In this document: piece by piece, positions 9,311 to 18,730 of the stretch
Numbering within the stretch: position 1 is the first letter of the stretch
Layout of the letters: every line of letters starts with the position of its first letter
Source of the DNA: RH-AL1 sp965198495
Lineage (GTDB): Bacteria > Pseudomonadota > Alphaproteobacteria > Rhizobiales > Beijerinckiaceae
NCBI GenBank assembly: GCA_965198495.1
Contig: CBDAPL010000001.1
Coordinates: 1,736,001 to 1,800,000 of the forward strand
Direction of reading: 5' to 3'
DNA: 64,000 nt
Notes under the pieces: model-generated
The model's input: the letters and a program-made list of their open reading frames with translations, nothing else
Database searches by the model: none
Told to the model about the DNA's origin: nothing
Program-made: the position numbers and the translations under genes

Positions 9311-9913
9311 TTAACCCCCCTGACGCCCGAAGCATAACATGAGCTCTTCGATAAGCGCCTCGACGGTCGTGCCGGGCACCTGGTCCGCCAATGCATCGAG
9401 CCGTCCATCGATGAGCAGCATCGCCACGCCATGGACAAACGACCATCGTGCCGTAGCTGCGACAAGGTCCTTAAAGCCGTGTCGCGTGGCACCGTCCTCG
9501 ACCTCATCGTCAGGTAGCGCCAGGAGTGCGAGCGCAGAGGCTCCCGCGCTTGCGAGAGCCGGGTTTCCCCAGTTCAGGCGCTCCGCGCGAAACATCAATT
9601 GAAACAGGCCTGGATGGGCTGCCGCCAACCCGACATAAGCTCTGGCGTGTGCCGTCAGGCGCGCGCTCGGACCGGGTCTGGCATTCGCGGCTTGGGCATC
9701 AGCGTATTCACGGAGCCTAACGAAGCCTGACGCCGCCAACTCGCTGAAGAGCCCGGACAAATTGCCGAAATGATGCGCGGGTGCGGCGTGTGAGACGCCT
9801 GCTTCGCGGGCGACCGCGCGCATGGTCAAGGCGCCGATGCCATCCCGTTCGAGGATAACTTCAGCCGCTTTCAGCAAGGCCGTCGGCAGTGCTCCGTGGT
9901 GGTAGGGCGGCAT
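9311..9913 (-). CDS. TetR/AcrR-family transcriptional regulator
   Basis: 200 residues, normal for the family. The N-terminal helix-turn-helix is clear (LLKAAEVILERDGIGALTMR, then AVAREAGVSHAAPAHHFGN, residues about 10-57). The C-terminal ligand domain resembles the type with HPGLFQLMF and WSFVHGVAMLLIDG. It is divergent from a ketopantoate-reductase-like gene across 92 bp, the usual arrangement for a TetR repressor controlling itself and its neighbour. The ligand is not predictable. Confidence 0.9.
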   Translation of the reverse strand: MPPYHHGALPTALLKAAEVILERDGIGALTMRAVAREAGVSHAAPAHHFGNLSGLFSELAASGFVRLREYADAQAANARPGPSARLTAHARAYVGLAAAHPGLFQLMFRAERLNWGNPALASAGASALALLALPDDEVEDGATRHGFKDLVAATARWSFVHGVAMLLIDGRLDALADQVPGTTVEALIEELMLCFGRQGG

Positions 9914-10005
9914 CGAGTATCTTTACACTGGAAAGATTGTGATTGACAGCGCAGGCGGTGACCTTGCTTGATGTATCTAGCCATTGACAAGATAGAGATC
10001 TCGGC
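9914..10005. promoter_or_regulatory. Divergent promoter region between TetR regulator and reductase gene
   Basis: This 92-bp gap is the only space for promoters of both divergent genes. It contains two TTGACA-like hexamers on the + strand (near 9953 and 9985). No convincing -10 box or long palindrome stands out, so the operator is not assigned. Confidence 0.4.
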
Positions 10006-10905
10006 ATGCCTACAACATCTGCGCCGCTTCGGATCGCGGTGCTCGGTGCCGGAAAGATCGGCAGCACGTTCGCGTTCCAGCTGGCTCGCCGGGGCGGACA
10101 CGACGTGACGGTCATCGCCCGACCGGGCTCACCCCGGTTGCGGCAACTCGAACGCGACGAAGCGATCGTCGATGTCAAAGGCGAACGGGCCACGGTGCGG
10201 GTTGCCAGCGCGTTGAACGAGGAGACGCCCTACGATTTGGTCATCGTGACGCTACTGGCCCACCAGACCGGCGCGCTGTTGCCGGTCTTGCAGCGCAGCG
10301 CGGCGAAATGCATCCAGTTCATGTTCAACACCTTCCATCCTGAACGGCTTCAGGAGGTGATCGGCACCGAAAGGTGCGCCTTCGGCATGCCGTTCGTGCA
10401 AGCTCAGTTGGGAAGCGATGGCAGGTTGAAAGCGACCATAGGTGCCGGTGGTCAGAAGACGATCATGAGCCAGCAACGCTGGGTTGACGTGTTTAACACG
10501 GCTGGATTGCCTGCCGCCGTGGAACCCGACATGCCGCTCTGGCTTCGCTGCCACGTTCCGCTCTGCGTGGCGTTCGAAAGCGTCTCGGTCGCCGGCATGC
10601 GGCGCGGCGGCGGTGCATCCTGGGGTGAAGCGCACGTCTTGGCGCGCGGGGTTCGCGCTAGTTTCGCTCTGATCAAAGGCCTGGGATACGACGTCTATCC
10701 TAAAACAAAGAAGCGTATCGCCGGCACGCCCGTGCCGGTGGTCGCGGCCATGCTTTGGGGGATGTCGCGCGTCCGATCGTTTCGCGAGCTGCTTGCAACG
10801 GGCAAAGCCGAATGCTGTGCTTTGGTAGATGCGATGGTGGCGGCTGCGCCGCGCGCGCAAACATCCGTCGTCGTGACGGCTATTCAGGCTATGAGACCAA
10901 GTTAG
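10006..10905 (+). CDS. Ketopantoate reductase (ApbA/PanE)-family oxidoreductase
   Basis: 299 residues. The N-terminus has a Rossmann dinucleotide site GAGKIGS (residues about 13-19) followed by an NADP-type strand VTVIARPGS. YDLVIVTLLAHQT and a helical C-terminal half fit the ApbA/PanE superfamily. The canonical PanE catalytic Lys and Ser/Asn signature is not obvious, and the gene lies beside a TetR regulator and not with pan genes, so a ketopantoate role is doubtful. A dehydrogenase acting on another 2-oxo compound is as likely. The start at 10006 is the only ATG near the conserved beginning. Confidence 0.72.
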   Translation: MPTTSAPLRIAVLGAGKIGSTFAFQLARRGGHDVTVIARPGSPRLRQLERDEAIVDVKGERATVRVASALNEETPYDLVIVTLLAHQTGALLPVLQRSAAKCIQFMFNTFHPERLQEVIGTERCAFGMPFVQAQLGSDGRLKATIGAGGQKTIMSQQRWVDVFNTAGLPAAVEPDMPLWLRCHVPLCVAFESVSVAGMRRGGGASWGEAHVLARGVRASFALIKGLGYDVYPKTKKRIAGTPVPVVAAMLWGMSRVRSFRELLATGKAECCALVDAMVAAAPRAQTSVVVTAIQAMRPS

Positions 10906-10997
10906 ATTTGCTGCGGCGGGTTGCTCCCTGACGAATGTACGGGCGGTCAAAGCTCGTCGGGTGAGCTGGCGCGCCTCTTGCGTGCAACCGTCTAGGC

Positions 10998-11966
10998 ATG
11001 GACCGTTGCATGATCGACGTCCAACAACTCGAGGCTTTCTGCGCGGTCGTGCGAAGCGGCAGCTTCTCCAAGGCAGCGGCTATCCTCTCAGTCGGGCAGC
11101 CCGGCTTGAGCCGCCGGATCAGGAGACTCGAAGAGCAACTCGGCTCGCAACTCTTCTATAGGAACGGGCGGGGTGTCGCCCTCACGGATAACGGGGTCCA
11201 GTTCCACGGGAAGGTGTCGCAGCTTCTCGCGCAACTGAGGGCCGCCTATGACGAGGCGGCCGACGATGGCGTCACCCCGATTGGCAGTGTGACGCTCGGT
11301 CTTCCCACGTCGATGAGCGGTCTCGTCGGCGTGCCGGTACTGCAAAACCTGAAGTCCGAGTGTCCCGGCATCAAACTCCATCTCATCGATGGGTTTTCCG
11401 GACATGTGAACGAATGGCTGGTGTCCGGCCAGATCGACCTTGCGATCCTCCATCAAGCGCGACATGGATCGACCATCGTGGTCGAGCACCTCCTGTCGGA
11501 GGACCTCTTCCTCGTCGGTCGCGACGTTCCAAGTCGGATGGTCGTGGCCGGAAGCGACCCGACGATCGGGTTGTCGGAGCTGAAGGCCTTACCCCTGGTT
11601 GTTCCCGGTCATAATCACGGCCTGCGGCGCCAACTAGACCGCATCAGCGCTCAAGAGGGCGTCGAACTCAGCATCGAGAGCGAGGTCGATTCCCTTGCGG
11701 CGATCAAGGAGCTGATCGACGGGGGCGAGGTCTACTCTGTGCTGCCGATCGGTTGCGTTTACAAGGAGGTCCTCGCGGGCAGCGTCCTGGCGTGGCGTAT
11801 CACCGGCCCGAACATCGTCAACACGATGGTGCTCGCGGCCGCCCAGAACCGGCCCTACACGGCCGCGATGCGGAAAGTTCGCAGCACCCTGCGGGAGCAG
11901 ATCGCAGTTGTCGCGAGTCGGCAGACGGGCTGGAGCGACAGTGTCGTCGTGCGCGCGCCATCGTAG
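10998..11966 (+). CDS. LysR-family transcriptional regulator
   Basis: 322 residues. The N-terminal winged helix is classical (VQQLEAFCAVVRSGSFSKAA, then QPGLSRRIRRLEEQLG, residues about 7-65). The remainder is a two-lobed substrate domain (GSVTLGLPTSMSGLVG and onward). A second ATG at 11010 would remove four residues and is equally possible. It lies 92 nt downstream of the reductase on the same strand. The target is unknown. Confidence 0.9.
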   Translation: MDRCMIDVQQLEAFCAVVRSGSFSKAAAILSVGQPGLSRRIRRLEEQLGSQLFYRNGRGVALTDNGVQFHGKVSQLLAQLRAAYDEAADDGVTPIGSVTLGLPTSMSGLVGVPVLQNLKSECPGIKLHLIDGFSGHVNEWLVSGQIDLAILHQARHGSTIVVEHLLSEDLFLVGRDVPSRMVVAGSDPTIGLSELKALPLVVPGHNHGLRRQLDRISAQEGVELSIESEVDSLAAIKELIDGGEVYSVLPIGCVYKEVLAGSVLAWRITGPNIVNTMVLAAAQNRPYTAAMRKVRSTLREQIAVVASRQTGWSDSVVVRAPS

Positions 11967-12291
11967 AGCATCGGACCGACAGGTGCGCAGCGGTTTCCAA
12001 ACGATCCGATCCGGTACAGTTGAAGCGACGAGCGAAACCGGGTGGCGTTGCAGCCTCCGATTCGGTGCGGCATGGCTTAGGTTCGTTCGACCCTCGGCCG
12101 GAAACCTCCCTGGCAACGGCTCAACAACCTGCATGGCAACGACATGCGGAGCGGCCGATGAGGCGTGACCGCGGCGTCCGTCCATCCCCGAAAGCGAAGT
12201 CTGGATGAAGCGCTCGGTCTGCCGTTGGTGCGCGGCGTGTGGGTCGCGTCCGCACGTGGCTCGATTCGGCAACGGTCCATCCCGCCTCACC
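11967..12291. other. No recognisable gene (325 bp)
   Basis: This gap lies between the LysR gene and the ABC transporter fragment. I see no motif of the missing ABC N-terminus here; the join to the fragment is abrupt near 12292. Confidence 0.45.
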
Positions 12292-12708
12292 GGGGCGGAC
12301 CCGTTCATCGCTCGGCTGCCGCAAGGCTACGAGACGATCATCGAGGAGCGCGGCGCCAACCTGTCGGGCGGCCAGCGCCAGCGCATCGCGATCGCCCGCG
12401 CGCTCGCCACCAACCCGCCGATCCTCATCTTCGACGAGGCGACCTCGGCGCTCGACTACGAGAGCGAGCGGATCATCCAGGACAACATGGCGCGCATCAC
12501 CAGGGGGCGCACGACGATCATCATCGCCCACCGGCTGGCGGCGGTGCGCCAGTGCCACCGCATTGTCGGGGTGGCCGAGGGCCGCATCGTGGAGGTCGGC
12601 ACGCACGAGGAGCTGCTGGCCCGCCGCGGCGGGCTCTACGCCCACCTGTGGGCGCTGCAATCGCAGACGGCCGCGCCCGGCTCACTAGCCCAGGAGCACA
12701 CGGCATGA
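12292..12708 (+). pseudogene. C-terminal fragment of type I secretion ABC transporter (HlyB/LapB-like)
   Basis: From GADPFIARLPQGYETI onward the reading is the last part of a T1SS ATPase: signature LSGGQRQRIAIARAL, Walker B ILIFDEATSALD, switch IIAHRLAAV and the usual tail. The peptidase-like domain, TM domain and Walker A are missing, and the residues upstream (from 12205) do not resemble the family. The stop overlaps the ATG of the HlyD gene as ATGA, showing that an original ABC-HlyD operon existed. The fragment cannot be an active transporter. Confidence 0.82.
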
Positions 12709-14171
12709 GCACCGTCGTCAGCCTGCGCACGCGCATCGGCGGCCAGCGGCAAGGCGAAGGCCATCGCGCCGACCGCGAGTTCCTGCCTGCCGCCCTCGAG
12801 ATCCTGGAGACGCCGCCTTCGCCGATCCGCACCGGCCTGCTGCTCGTCATCTGCGCCTTCGCGGTGACGGCGCTCGGCTGGGCCTACCTGAGCCGCATCG
12901 ACATCATCGCGGTGGCGCAGGGCAAGCTGCAGCCGACCGGCCGGGTCAAGGTGATCCAGCCGCTGGAGACGAGCCGGGTGGTCGCCACCCTGGTCGAGAA
13001 CGGCCAGGCGGTGCGCGTCGGCGAGGTGCTGGTCGAGCTCGACCCCTCCGACGCCGCGGCGGACGCCGCCGGCGTCGCCGCCAACCTCGCCTCCTATCGC
13101 GCCGAGGTGCTGCGCCGGCAGGCGGCGATCGACATCGCGCAGTCGCACGCCGCCATCCTCGGCGCGGCGCCGACGCTCAACGTGACCTGGCCCGACACGA
13201 TCGCGCCGGCGATCCGCCAGCGCGAGGAGCGCGTCTACGCCGCCGATATGCTGCAGCTGCGCGCCCAGGTGGCGAGCCTCGACGCGCAGGCCGACCAGAA
13301 GCACGCCGAGGAGAACCGCCTCAGGACGACGATCCTCGCCGAGAACGAGCTGATCGCCACGCTGCAACAGCGCGTCACCATGAAGTCGACGCTGATGGAC
13401 CGCAACGCCGGTTCCCGCGCAGACCTGATCGACGCGACCGAGACGCTGCAGGACCAGAAGACGACGCTGGCCCAGCAGCGCGGCCAGCTCGCCGAGGCCA
13501 ACGCGGCGATCCTGGTGATGGACAAGGACATCGCGCGCGCCTACGAGACCTTCATCGCCGACAACGCGCAGAAGCTCGCCGAGGCCGAGCGCCAGGCCGG
13601 CGACTTCGCCGAGCGCTACGCCAAGGCCAAGGCCAGGCTCGACCACATGACGCTGCGCAGCCCGATCGAGGGCACCGTGCAGGCCTCGACGCTGACCACC
13701 GTTGGCCAGGTCGTCACCTCCGGCCAGGAGCTTATGCGCGTCGTGCCCGAAGGCGCGGCGCTCGAGATCGAGTGCTACCTGCCCAACAAGGACATCGGCT
13801 TCGTCAGGACCGGCGACCACGCCATCATCAAGATCGAGAGCTTCCCGTTCACCCGCTACGGCACCATCGATGCCATTGTCATCCGCGTCGCCCACGACGC
13901 CATCCCAGAGCCCGACGCCGAGATGACGGAGAAGGACGCCACCCGTAACCCACAGGCCCTGTCGCAGGCGGGCGGCCAGCGCACCCAGAACCTCGTCTTC
14001 CCCGTCACCCTACGCCCGGCCAGCCGCACCATCACCGTCGACGGCACTAAGATCCCCCTCGGCGCCGGCATGGCCGTCACCGCCGAAATCCGCACCGGAT
14101 CTCGACGCATCCTCGAATACGTCTTCTCACCCCTCGTCAAAGTCGCGTCCGAAGCCATGAAGGAACGTTGA
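12705..14171 (+). CDS. HlyD-family membrane fusion protein of a type I secretion system
   Basis: 488 residues, standard for HlyD/LapC/PrtE adaptors. One TM helix lies at about residues 45-65 (GLLLVICAFAVTALGWAYL), then the lipoyl/barrel region (GRVKVIQPLETSRV, VRVGEVLVELDPSD), a long coiled coil about 150-310, and a C-terminal barrel with the RSPIEGTVQ motif. The family bridges the inner-membrane ABC transporter and a TolC-type outer channel. Its start overlaps the ABC fragment by 4 nt. With that transporter truncated it has no local partner; an ABC protein elsewhere could still use it. No T1SS substrate is visible beside it. Confidence 0.88.
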   Translation: MSTVVSLRTRIGGQRQGEGHRADREFLPAALEILETPPSPIRTGLLLVICAFAVTALGWAYLSRIDIIAVAQGKLQPTGRVKVIQPLETSRVVATLVENGQAVRVGEVLVELDPSDAAADAAGVAANLASYRAEVLRRQAAIDIAQSHAAILGAAPTLNVTWPDTIAPAIRQREERVYAADMLQLRAQVASLDAQADQKHAEENRLRTTILAENELIATLQQRVTMKSTLMDRNAGSRADLIDATETLQDQKTTLAQQRGQLAEANAAILVMDKDIARAYETFIADNAQKLAEAERQAGDFAERYAKAKARLDHMTLRSPIEGTVQASTLTTVGQVVTSGQELMRVVPEGAALEIECYLPNKDIGFVRTGDHAIIKIESFPFTRYGTIDAIVIRVAHDAIPEPDAEMTEKDATRNPQALSQAGGQRTQNLVFPVTLRPASRTITVDGTKIPLGAGMAVTAEIRTGSRRILEYVFSPLVKVASEAMKER

Positions 14172-14305
14172 AGACGTGCCGTTAGCTCTGCCACGGCGGA
14201 CCGGACTGCGATAAGAATCCTTCGGATTAAAGCGGGAGTGACAGCGCGCGATAGACATCAAACCATGACCGGACGTCGATCACCTCTTCGTGCTACATCG
14301 CGCAC

Positions 14306-16156
14306 ATGAGGAGCAGCAATCGACTCTTTTCATTTGTAAGACGTTGCGCCCAGCAGCGGTTTCATGGTGCCGACGCCTTCAATGAGCAGGAATACCTGAG
14401 GCTTAACCCAGATGTGGCTGAGGCTGTGCGACTTGGACATCTAAGATCCGGACGCGAGCATTGGTCTAAGTATGGAGCTCGTGAAGGGCGCCGTTTCTCG
14501 ACGAGCTATGGCGATGACGAACTACCCCTCGATTTTAACAGTGAGGTTTATCGACGTCGCAACCCCGATATCCAGCCGTTTCTCGACGAGCTTGAAATTT
14601 CGCCGGCTGAACATTGGCTATTGCATGGACGTCGCGAAGGACGTCGTTTTTGGGCGATGGTCGAAGAACATAAGCTACCGGACGGCTTCGACGAAACCAC
14701 GTTCCTGAAGGAAACTCCCGAAGCAAGTGATGCTATCGAACGGTTACGATACCAATCGGGCGGCAGCTTCTTTCTCCACCGCGTCGGTTGTGTCGAAATG
14801 CGGCCTATAGCGGATGGTCCAGAGCTTTCCGCAGTCCAGGCTTTGTCGCAAGGTTTCAATCCTATCGACTACGCTGCTCGCTATCCAGATGTTTGGAGCA
14901 GTGTCGGCGACGATCCCAGACGCCTAGCATCCCATTGGGTTACGAAAGGCGTTTTCGAACATCGCTTGCCCTGCGGGCTCAAGCCGTATGTCGGCCGTCG
15001 TCCATATCGAGCGCCGCCTTCGGACCGCACTGCCGTGACATTCTTCGGCCTATTCGATGAGCCGTCGGGCTTGGCTGCTGCGGCTCGCAACTATCGCAAG
15101 GCCCTAGAACTCACGGAGTGCACCATCACATCCATTGTCGTGAAGCCAACCGATAGATTCGAGACGATGCCAGATGTTCGGCTCAGCCAACAAACTGTAG
15201 TACCCGTCGGCGCGATTAACATTTTCGCAATGAACGCGGACATGACCCACAGTTTCTTCCTAGATGGTCGTTTTCATCTCCTTGAGGGTCGCTACAATAT
15301 AGGCATATGGTTTTGGGAATTGACCGATTTTCCCGATGAGTATGAGACTGCTTTTAGCGCCTACGACGAAATTTGGGTCGCGAGCATGTTTTGTCAAAAA
15401 GCTATAGCCGCGAAATCACCTATACCGGTGCGTACTATGCCGATGTTAATCGAGGTCGACTCTAGCGAGCACGCATTCGCGCGCGAACATTTCGACTTGC
15501 CGCAGAGCGTCTACATCTTCGCTTGCGTTTTTGATATAGGTAGCATGCTGGATCGAAAGAACCCGATTGCCGCCATTCAAGCCTTCAAATCAGCTTTTGG
15601 CGAACAAGACCACGTGCGACTTGTTCTGAAATATCATGGCATGGAGCATTATCAGGCAATGGAAAAGATATTAATGAACGCAGTTGGACAAGCGAGGAAC
15701 ATTGTCTGCATCGACAAAGTATTCAATCAGAGAGAAAACTCGAGCTTTAAACATGTAGTCGACTGTCTTGTGTCACCGCACCGAAGCGAGGGATTCGGCC
15801 TGAACATTGCGGAGTTCATGGCACTGGGAAAACCGGTAATCGCTACGCCCTTCGGCGGGTGTGAAGACTTCCTAGATGGTGACTCAGCTTATCTCATTCC
15901 GTTTTCCCTCCAAAAAATCGGTAGACAGGTGGGCCCTTACTCGAGTGAATGCCACTGGGCTGAGCCGGATATCGACGCTCTTGCCCAGATCTTTGAACGC
16001 GTGCTTACTTCGAAAGAAGATCGAGACCGTCGAGCAAGCAAAGGAAAGAAGAGGATCGAGAGTCTTTACGGTGCCGCTCACGTTGCATCAGCGATGCGCG
16101 ACTACTTTAAAGGCGTGCGGATAAGTCAAGGTCCTCCGCACATGACAGAGCGGTAG
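14306..16156 (+). CDS. Glycosyltransferase (GT-B, family 4-like) with N-terminal NPDV-type repeats
   Basis: 616 residues. The first ~210 contain about four degenerate ~40-residue repeats: F-x-x-x-x-Y-L-x-x-N-P-D-V, then H-W and G-x-x-E-G-R (first copy: EYLRLNPDVAEA and GAREGRRF). Similar repeats are known in secreted and glycan-related proteins. From about residue 240 a GT-B fold follows: FFGLFDEPSGLAAAARNY, WFWELTDFPDEYE, DRKNPIAAIQAF, and HRSEGFGLNIAEFMALGKPVIAT, the nucleotide-sugar binding region with the second Glu. The base composition is visibly less GC-rich than the flanking HlyD and gmd genes. It probably adds a sugar to a surface glycan or a secreted protein. Confidence 0.82.
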   Translation: MRSSNRLFSFVRRCAQQRFHGADAFNEQEYLRLNPDVAEAVRLGHLRSGREHWSKYGAREGRRFSTSYGDDELPLDFNSEVYRRRNPDIQPFLDELEISPAEHWLLHGRREGRRFWAMVEEHKLPDGFDETTFLKETPEASDAIERLRYQSGGSFFLHRVGCVEMRPIADGPELSAVQALSQGFNPIDYAARYPDVWSSVGDDPRRLASHWVTKGVFEHRLPCGLKPYVGRRPYRAPPSDRTAVTFFGLFDEPSGLAAAARNYRKALELTECTITSIVVKPTDRFETMPDVRLSQQTVVPVGAINIFAMNADMTHSFFLDGRFHLLEGRYNIGIWFWELTDFPDEYETAFSAYDEIWVASMFCQKAIAAKSPIPVRTMPMLIEVDSSEHAFAREHFDLPQSVYIFACVFDIGSMLDRKNPIAAIQAFKSAFGEQDHVRLVLKYHGMEHYQAMEKILMNAVGQARNIVCIDKVFNQRENSSFKHVVDCLVSPHRSEGFGLNIAEFMALGKPVIATPFGGCEDFLDGDSAYLIPFSLQKIGRQVGPYSSECHWAEPDIDALAQIFERVLTSKEDRDRRASKGKKRIESLYGAAHVASAMRDYFKGVRISQGPPHMTER

Positions 16157-16572
16157 CTATTTATTAAACGTCCATGTTTCATGGCATTATTAGTCGCGGC
16201 AAGAGATATTAGCTTACCAATGTCATGTTGAGGATATTCTTGGCCCGAATCGTATCGACATTGACGCGTCGACCGGCTTAACATGTTGGCCGAGGACTAA
16301 ATTAGCGGCCCCCATCTTGCTAATCTGCTCGGGAGAGAGACGATGGATCATGGCTGCGGATGATCACCCGCTCGACAGTCAGCTTTAAGAGCACGAGCAG
16401 GCACAGCCAATGACGAGATGAAAGGGCCGGAACGCTAAGGTTCAATCGATCCGCCCGTTCTTGTGGACTTGTGCCGCCTCGAGCCCTGCATGGGACCTCC
16501 GTTGCGATCTTTCGTACGAAGGTGCTAGTCGAGCACGCATCTCGGTGCAACTCTATCCAACAAGGTTCATTC
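16157..16572. other. Intergenic stretch without a recognisable gene (416 bp)
   Basis: The stretch is AT-richer in its first half. I see no RNA gene or IS end. The gmd promoter must lie here, but no confident -35/-10 pair could be picked. Confidence 0.4.
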
Positions 16573-17562
16573 ATGACGAAACGCGCGCTCATTACCGGCA
16601 TTTCGGGACAGGACGGCGCCTACTTAGCCAAGCTACTGCTCGAGAAGGGCTACGAGGTGACCGGTATTGTGCGGCGCTCCTCTCATTCCGGCGTCGCCGA
16701 CCATCGGCTGCGCTGGCTCGGTGTGCTCGATCATGTCCGCCTGGTCGACGGCGACCTGCTCGATCTGTCATCGATCCTGCGCGTGGTGCTGGAGAGCAAG
16801 CCCGATGAGGTCTACAATCTAGCCGCTCAATCCTTCGTCACCACCTCGTGGCAGCAGCCGATCCTCACCGCCAACGTCACGGCGACCGGCGTCACCAATG
16901 TCTTGGAGGCGTTGCGGCTCAACTGCCCGGCCGCTCGCTTCTATCAGGCCTCGTCCTCGGAGATGTACGGGCTGATCCAGGAGCCGATGCAGTCGGAGAC
17001 GACGCCGTTCTATCCGCGCTCGCCCTACGCGGTGGCCAAGCTCTACGGCCACTGGATCACCGTGAACTACCGCGAGAGCTTCGGGCTGCACGCGTCCTCC
17101 GGCATCCTGTTCAACCACGAGAGCCCGCTGCGCGGCCTGGAGTTCGTAACCCGCAAGGTTACCGATGGCGTAGCGAGAATCAAGCTGAACAAAGCGCGAG
17201 AGCTCCGTCTTGGCAACGTCGACGCGAAGCGCGATTGGGGCCATGCGGCCGATTATGTGCGGGCAATGTGGTGTATGCTGCAGCAGGACAAGGCAGACGA
17301 TTACGTCGTAGCGACCGGCGTGACGACCAGCGTGCGCGAGATGTGCGAAATCGCCTTTGCGCATGTCGGACTGGCGATGGAGGACCACCTGATCATCGAT
17401 CCTGCCCTTTACCGCCCGGCCGAGGTCGACGTGCTGCTCGGCAATCCGGGCAAGGCTAAGATGGCGCTGGGTTGGGCGCCAGAAATCGATCTGAGAACGA
17501 TGATCGTCGAGATGGTCGATGCGGACCTTGAGCGGGTGCGTGGGCACCGCGAGCGGGACTAG
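16573..17562 (+). CDS. gmd: GDP-mannose 4,6-dehydratase
   Basis: 329 residues. Converts GDP-D-mannose to GDP-4-keto-6-deoxy-D-mannose in the cytoplasm, the first step to GDP-rhamnose, GDP-fucose and related sugars. The Rossmann motif GISGQDGAYL is at residues 8-17; VRRSSH, the catalytic SSSEMYG and YAVAK follow, then FNHESPLRG and DWGHAADYV, all hallmarks of Gmd. The start ATG has AAGG about 7 nt upstream; the frame extends to 16471, but the conserved N-terminus begins here. It is followed after 4 nt by the matching reductase, so the two form one pathway unit. Confidence 0.95.
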   Translation: MTKRALITGISGQDGAYLAKLLLEKGYEVTGIVRRSSHSGVADHRLRWLGVLDHVRLVDGDLLDLSSILRVVLESKPDEVYNLAAQSFVTTSWQQPILTANVTATGVTNVLEALRLNCPAARFYQASSSEMYGLIQEPMQSETTPFYPRSPYAVAKLYGHWITVNYRESFGLHASSGILFNHESPLRGLEFVTRKVTDGVARIKLNKARELRLGNVDAKRDWGHAADYVRAMWCMLQQDKADDYVVATGVTTSVREMCEIAFAHVGLAMEDHLIIDPALYRPAEVDVLLGNPGKAKMALGWAPEIDLRTMIVEMVDADLERVRGHRERD

Positions 17563-17566
17563 CCCG

Positions 17567-18511
17567 GTGCTTCAAGGCACGCGCGTCCTGGTGACCGGCG
17601 CCGCCGGCTTCGTCGGCGGCTACCTGTGCCGCGCGCTAGCCGAGGCGGGCGCGACCGTCATCGGAACTAGCCTCCACGACGGAGGTTGCGGCGACGTCGT
17701 GGTAATGGACCTGGAGGACGAGGCAAGCGTTGCCGCGGCGATCGTGCTGGCCCGCTCAGACGTCGTGGTCCACCTCGCCGGCCAAGCCTCCGTCGGCGCA
17801 GCGTTCGGCGGCGGCGCGGACCTGACGTGGCGGGTCAACCTGGCCGGCACGCTAACCCTTGCCCTCGCGCTGGCCCGTCTGGCGCCGACGACAAGCGTAC
17901 TGTTCGCAAGCTCTTCCGAGGTTTACGGCCGCGCCTTCACCAAGAGTCCGGTTAACGAGGACGTCGCGCTCGAACCCACTAACGCCTATGCCAGCTCGAA
18001 GGCCTTGGCCGAAAGAGTACTGGCCGATGTGCTAGCGCCAACAGCCAGGCTCATCGTGGCGCGGCCGTTCAATCATTCCGGGCCTGGTCAATCGGAGAAT
18101 TTCATGCTGCCGTCCTTCGCCGGTCAGGTGGCGCGCATCGAGGCCGGCCTGCAGCCGCCGCGACTGGCTGTCGGCAATCTCGATGTCAAGCGCGACGTCC
18201 TTGACGTGCGCGACGTCGCCGCCGCCTACGTCGCGCTGATCGCGGCGATGCCGCGCCTGCCGGCCCGCTTCACCTGCAACATCGCCTCGGGCCAGGCACG
18301 GCTGTTGAGCGATCTCGTCGACGTCCTGCGCCAGGCCTCCAGGGTGCCCTTCGAGATCGCGGTCGATCCGGCGCGAGTGCGCCCGGTCGACGTTCCCCTC
18401 GCTTCCGGCTGCAACACTCGCCTCCACGCCGCCACCGGCTGGGCGCCCAGAATCTCGATCGAGCGGACTATTCGCGACTTGCTTGAAAACGCACGGGCGC
18501 AGGTGAGGTAA
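17567..18511 (+). CDS. rmd: GDP-6-deoxy-D-lyxo-4-hexulose reductase (Rmd-like SDR epimerase)
   Basis: 314 residues from the GTG at 17567. Extended SDR: GAAGFVGGYL near the N-terminus, VVHLAGQASV, SSSEVYG, and YASSK (Tyr-x-x-x-Lys). The segment RPFNHSGPGQSENFMLPSF is characteristic of Rmd-type reductases, which convert the Gmd product to GDP-D-rhamnose. An ATG at 17519 in the same frame would overlap gmd by 44 nt; the conserved beginning (GTRVLVTGAAGF) favours the GTG. A role making another GDP-6-deoxy sugar cannot be excluded, but WcaG-type epimerase features are not seen. Confidence 0.82.
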   Translation: MLQGTRVLVTGAAGFVGGYLCRALAEAGATVIGTSLHDGGCGDVVVMDLEDEASVAAAIVLARSDVVVHLAGQASVGAAFGGGADLTWRVNLAGTLTLALALARLAPTTSVLFASSSEVYGRAFTKSPVNEDVALEPTNAYASSKALAERVLADVLAPTARLIVARPFNHSGPGQSENFMLPSFAGQVARIEAGLQPPRLAVGNLDVKRDVLDVRDVAAAYVALIAAMPRLPARFTCNIASGQARLLSDLVDVLRQASRVPFEIAVDPARVRPVDVPLASGCNTRLHAATGWAPRISIERTIRDLLENARAQVR

Positions 18512-18730
18512 TCACGACACGCTCGAGATTGAGCACGCATTTCGGATCCGTGCGCGTCTCGAGCAGCGTGCCGCGACTGATACGATTTAATTCAGGTGAA
18601 CCGGTGGTCTGGGACTGTTTACGTATCTCGATGCAGTATTGCACAGGATCATTCTTTCGCGACGGATCATTGTCGCCTTGTGTCGTCCATCGGCTGTGAT
18701 AGGCAAGGCGTTTAGATACAGGCTAGGTTG

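Noticed and set aside
12636..13895. 419-codon minus-strand frame opposite hlyD
   Set aside because: Antisense shadow without any family feature.
14206..14226. Terminator after hlyD (AATCC-TTC-GGATT)
   Set aside because: The stem is only five pairs and no T-tract follows.
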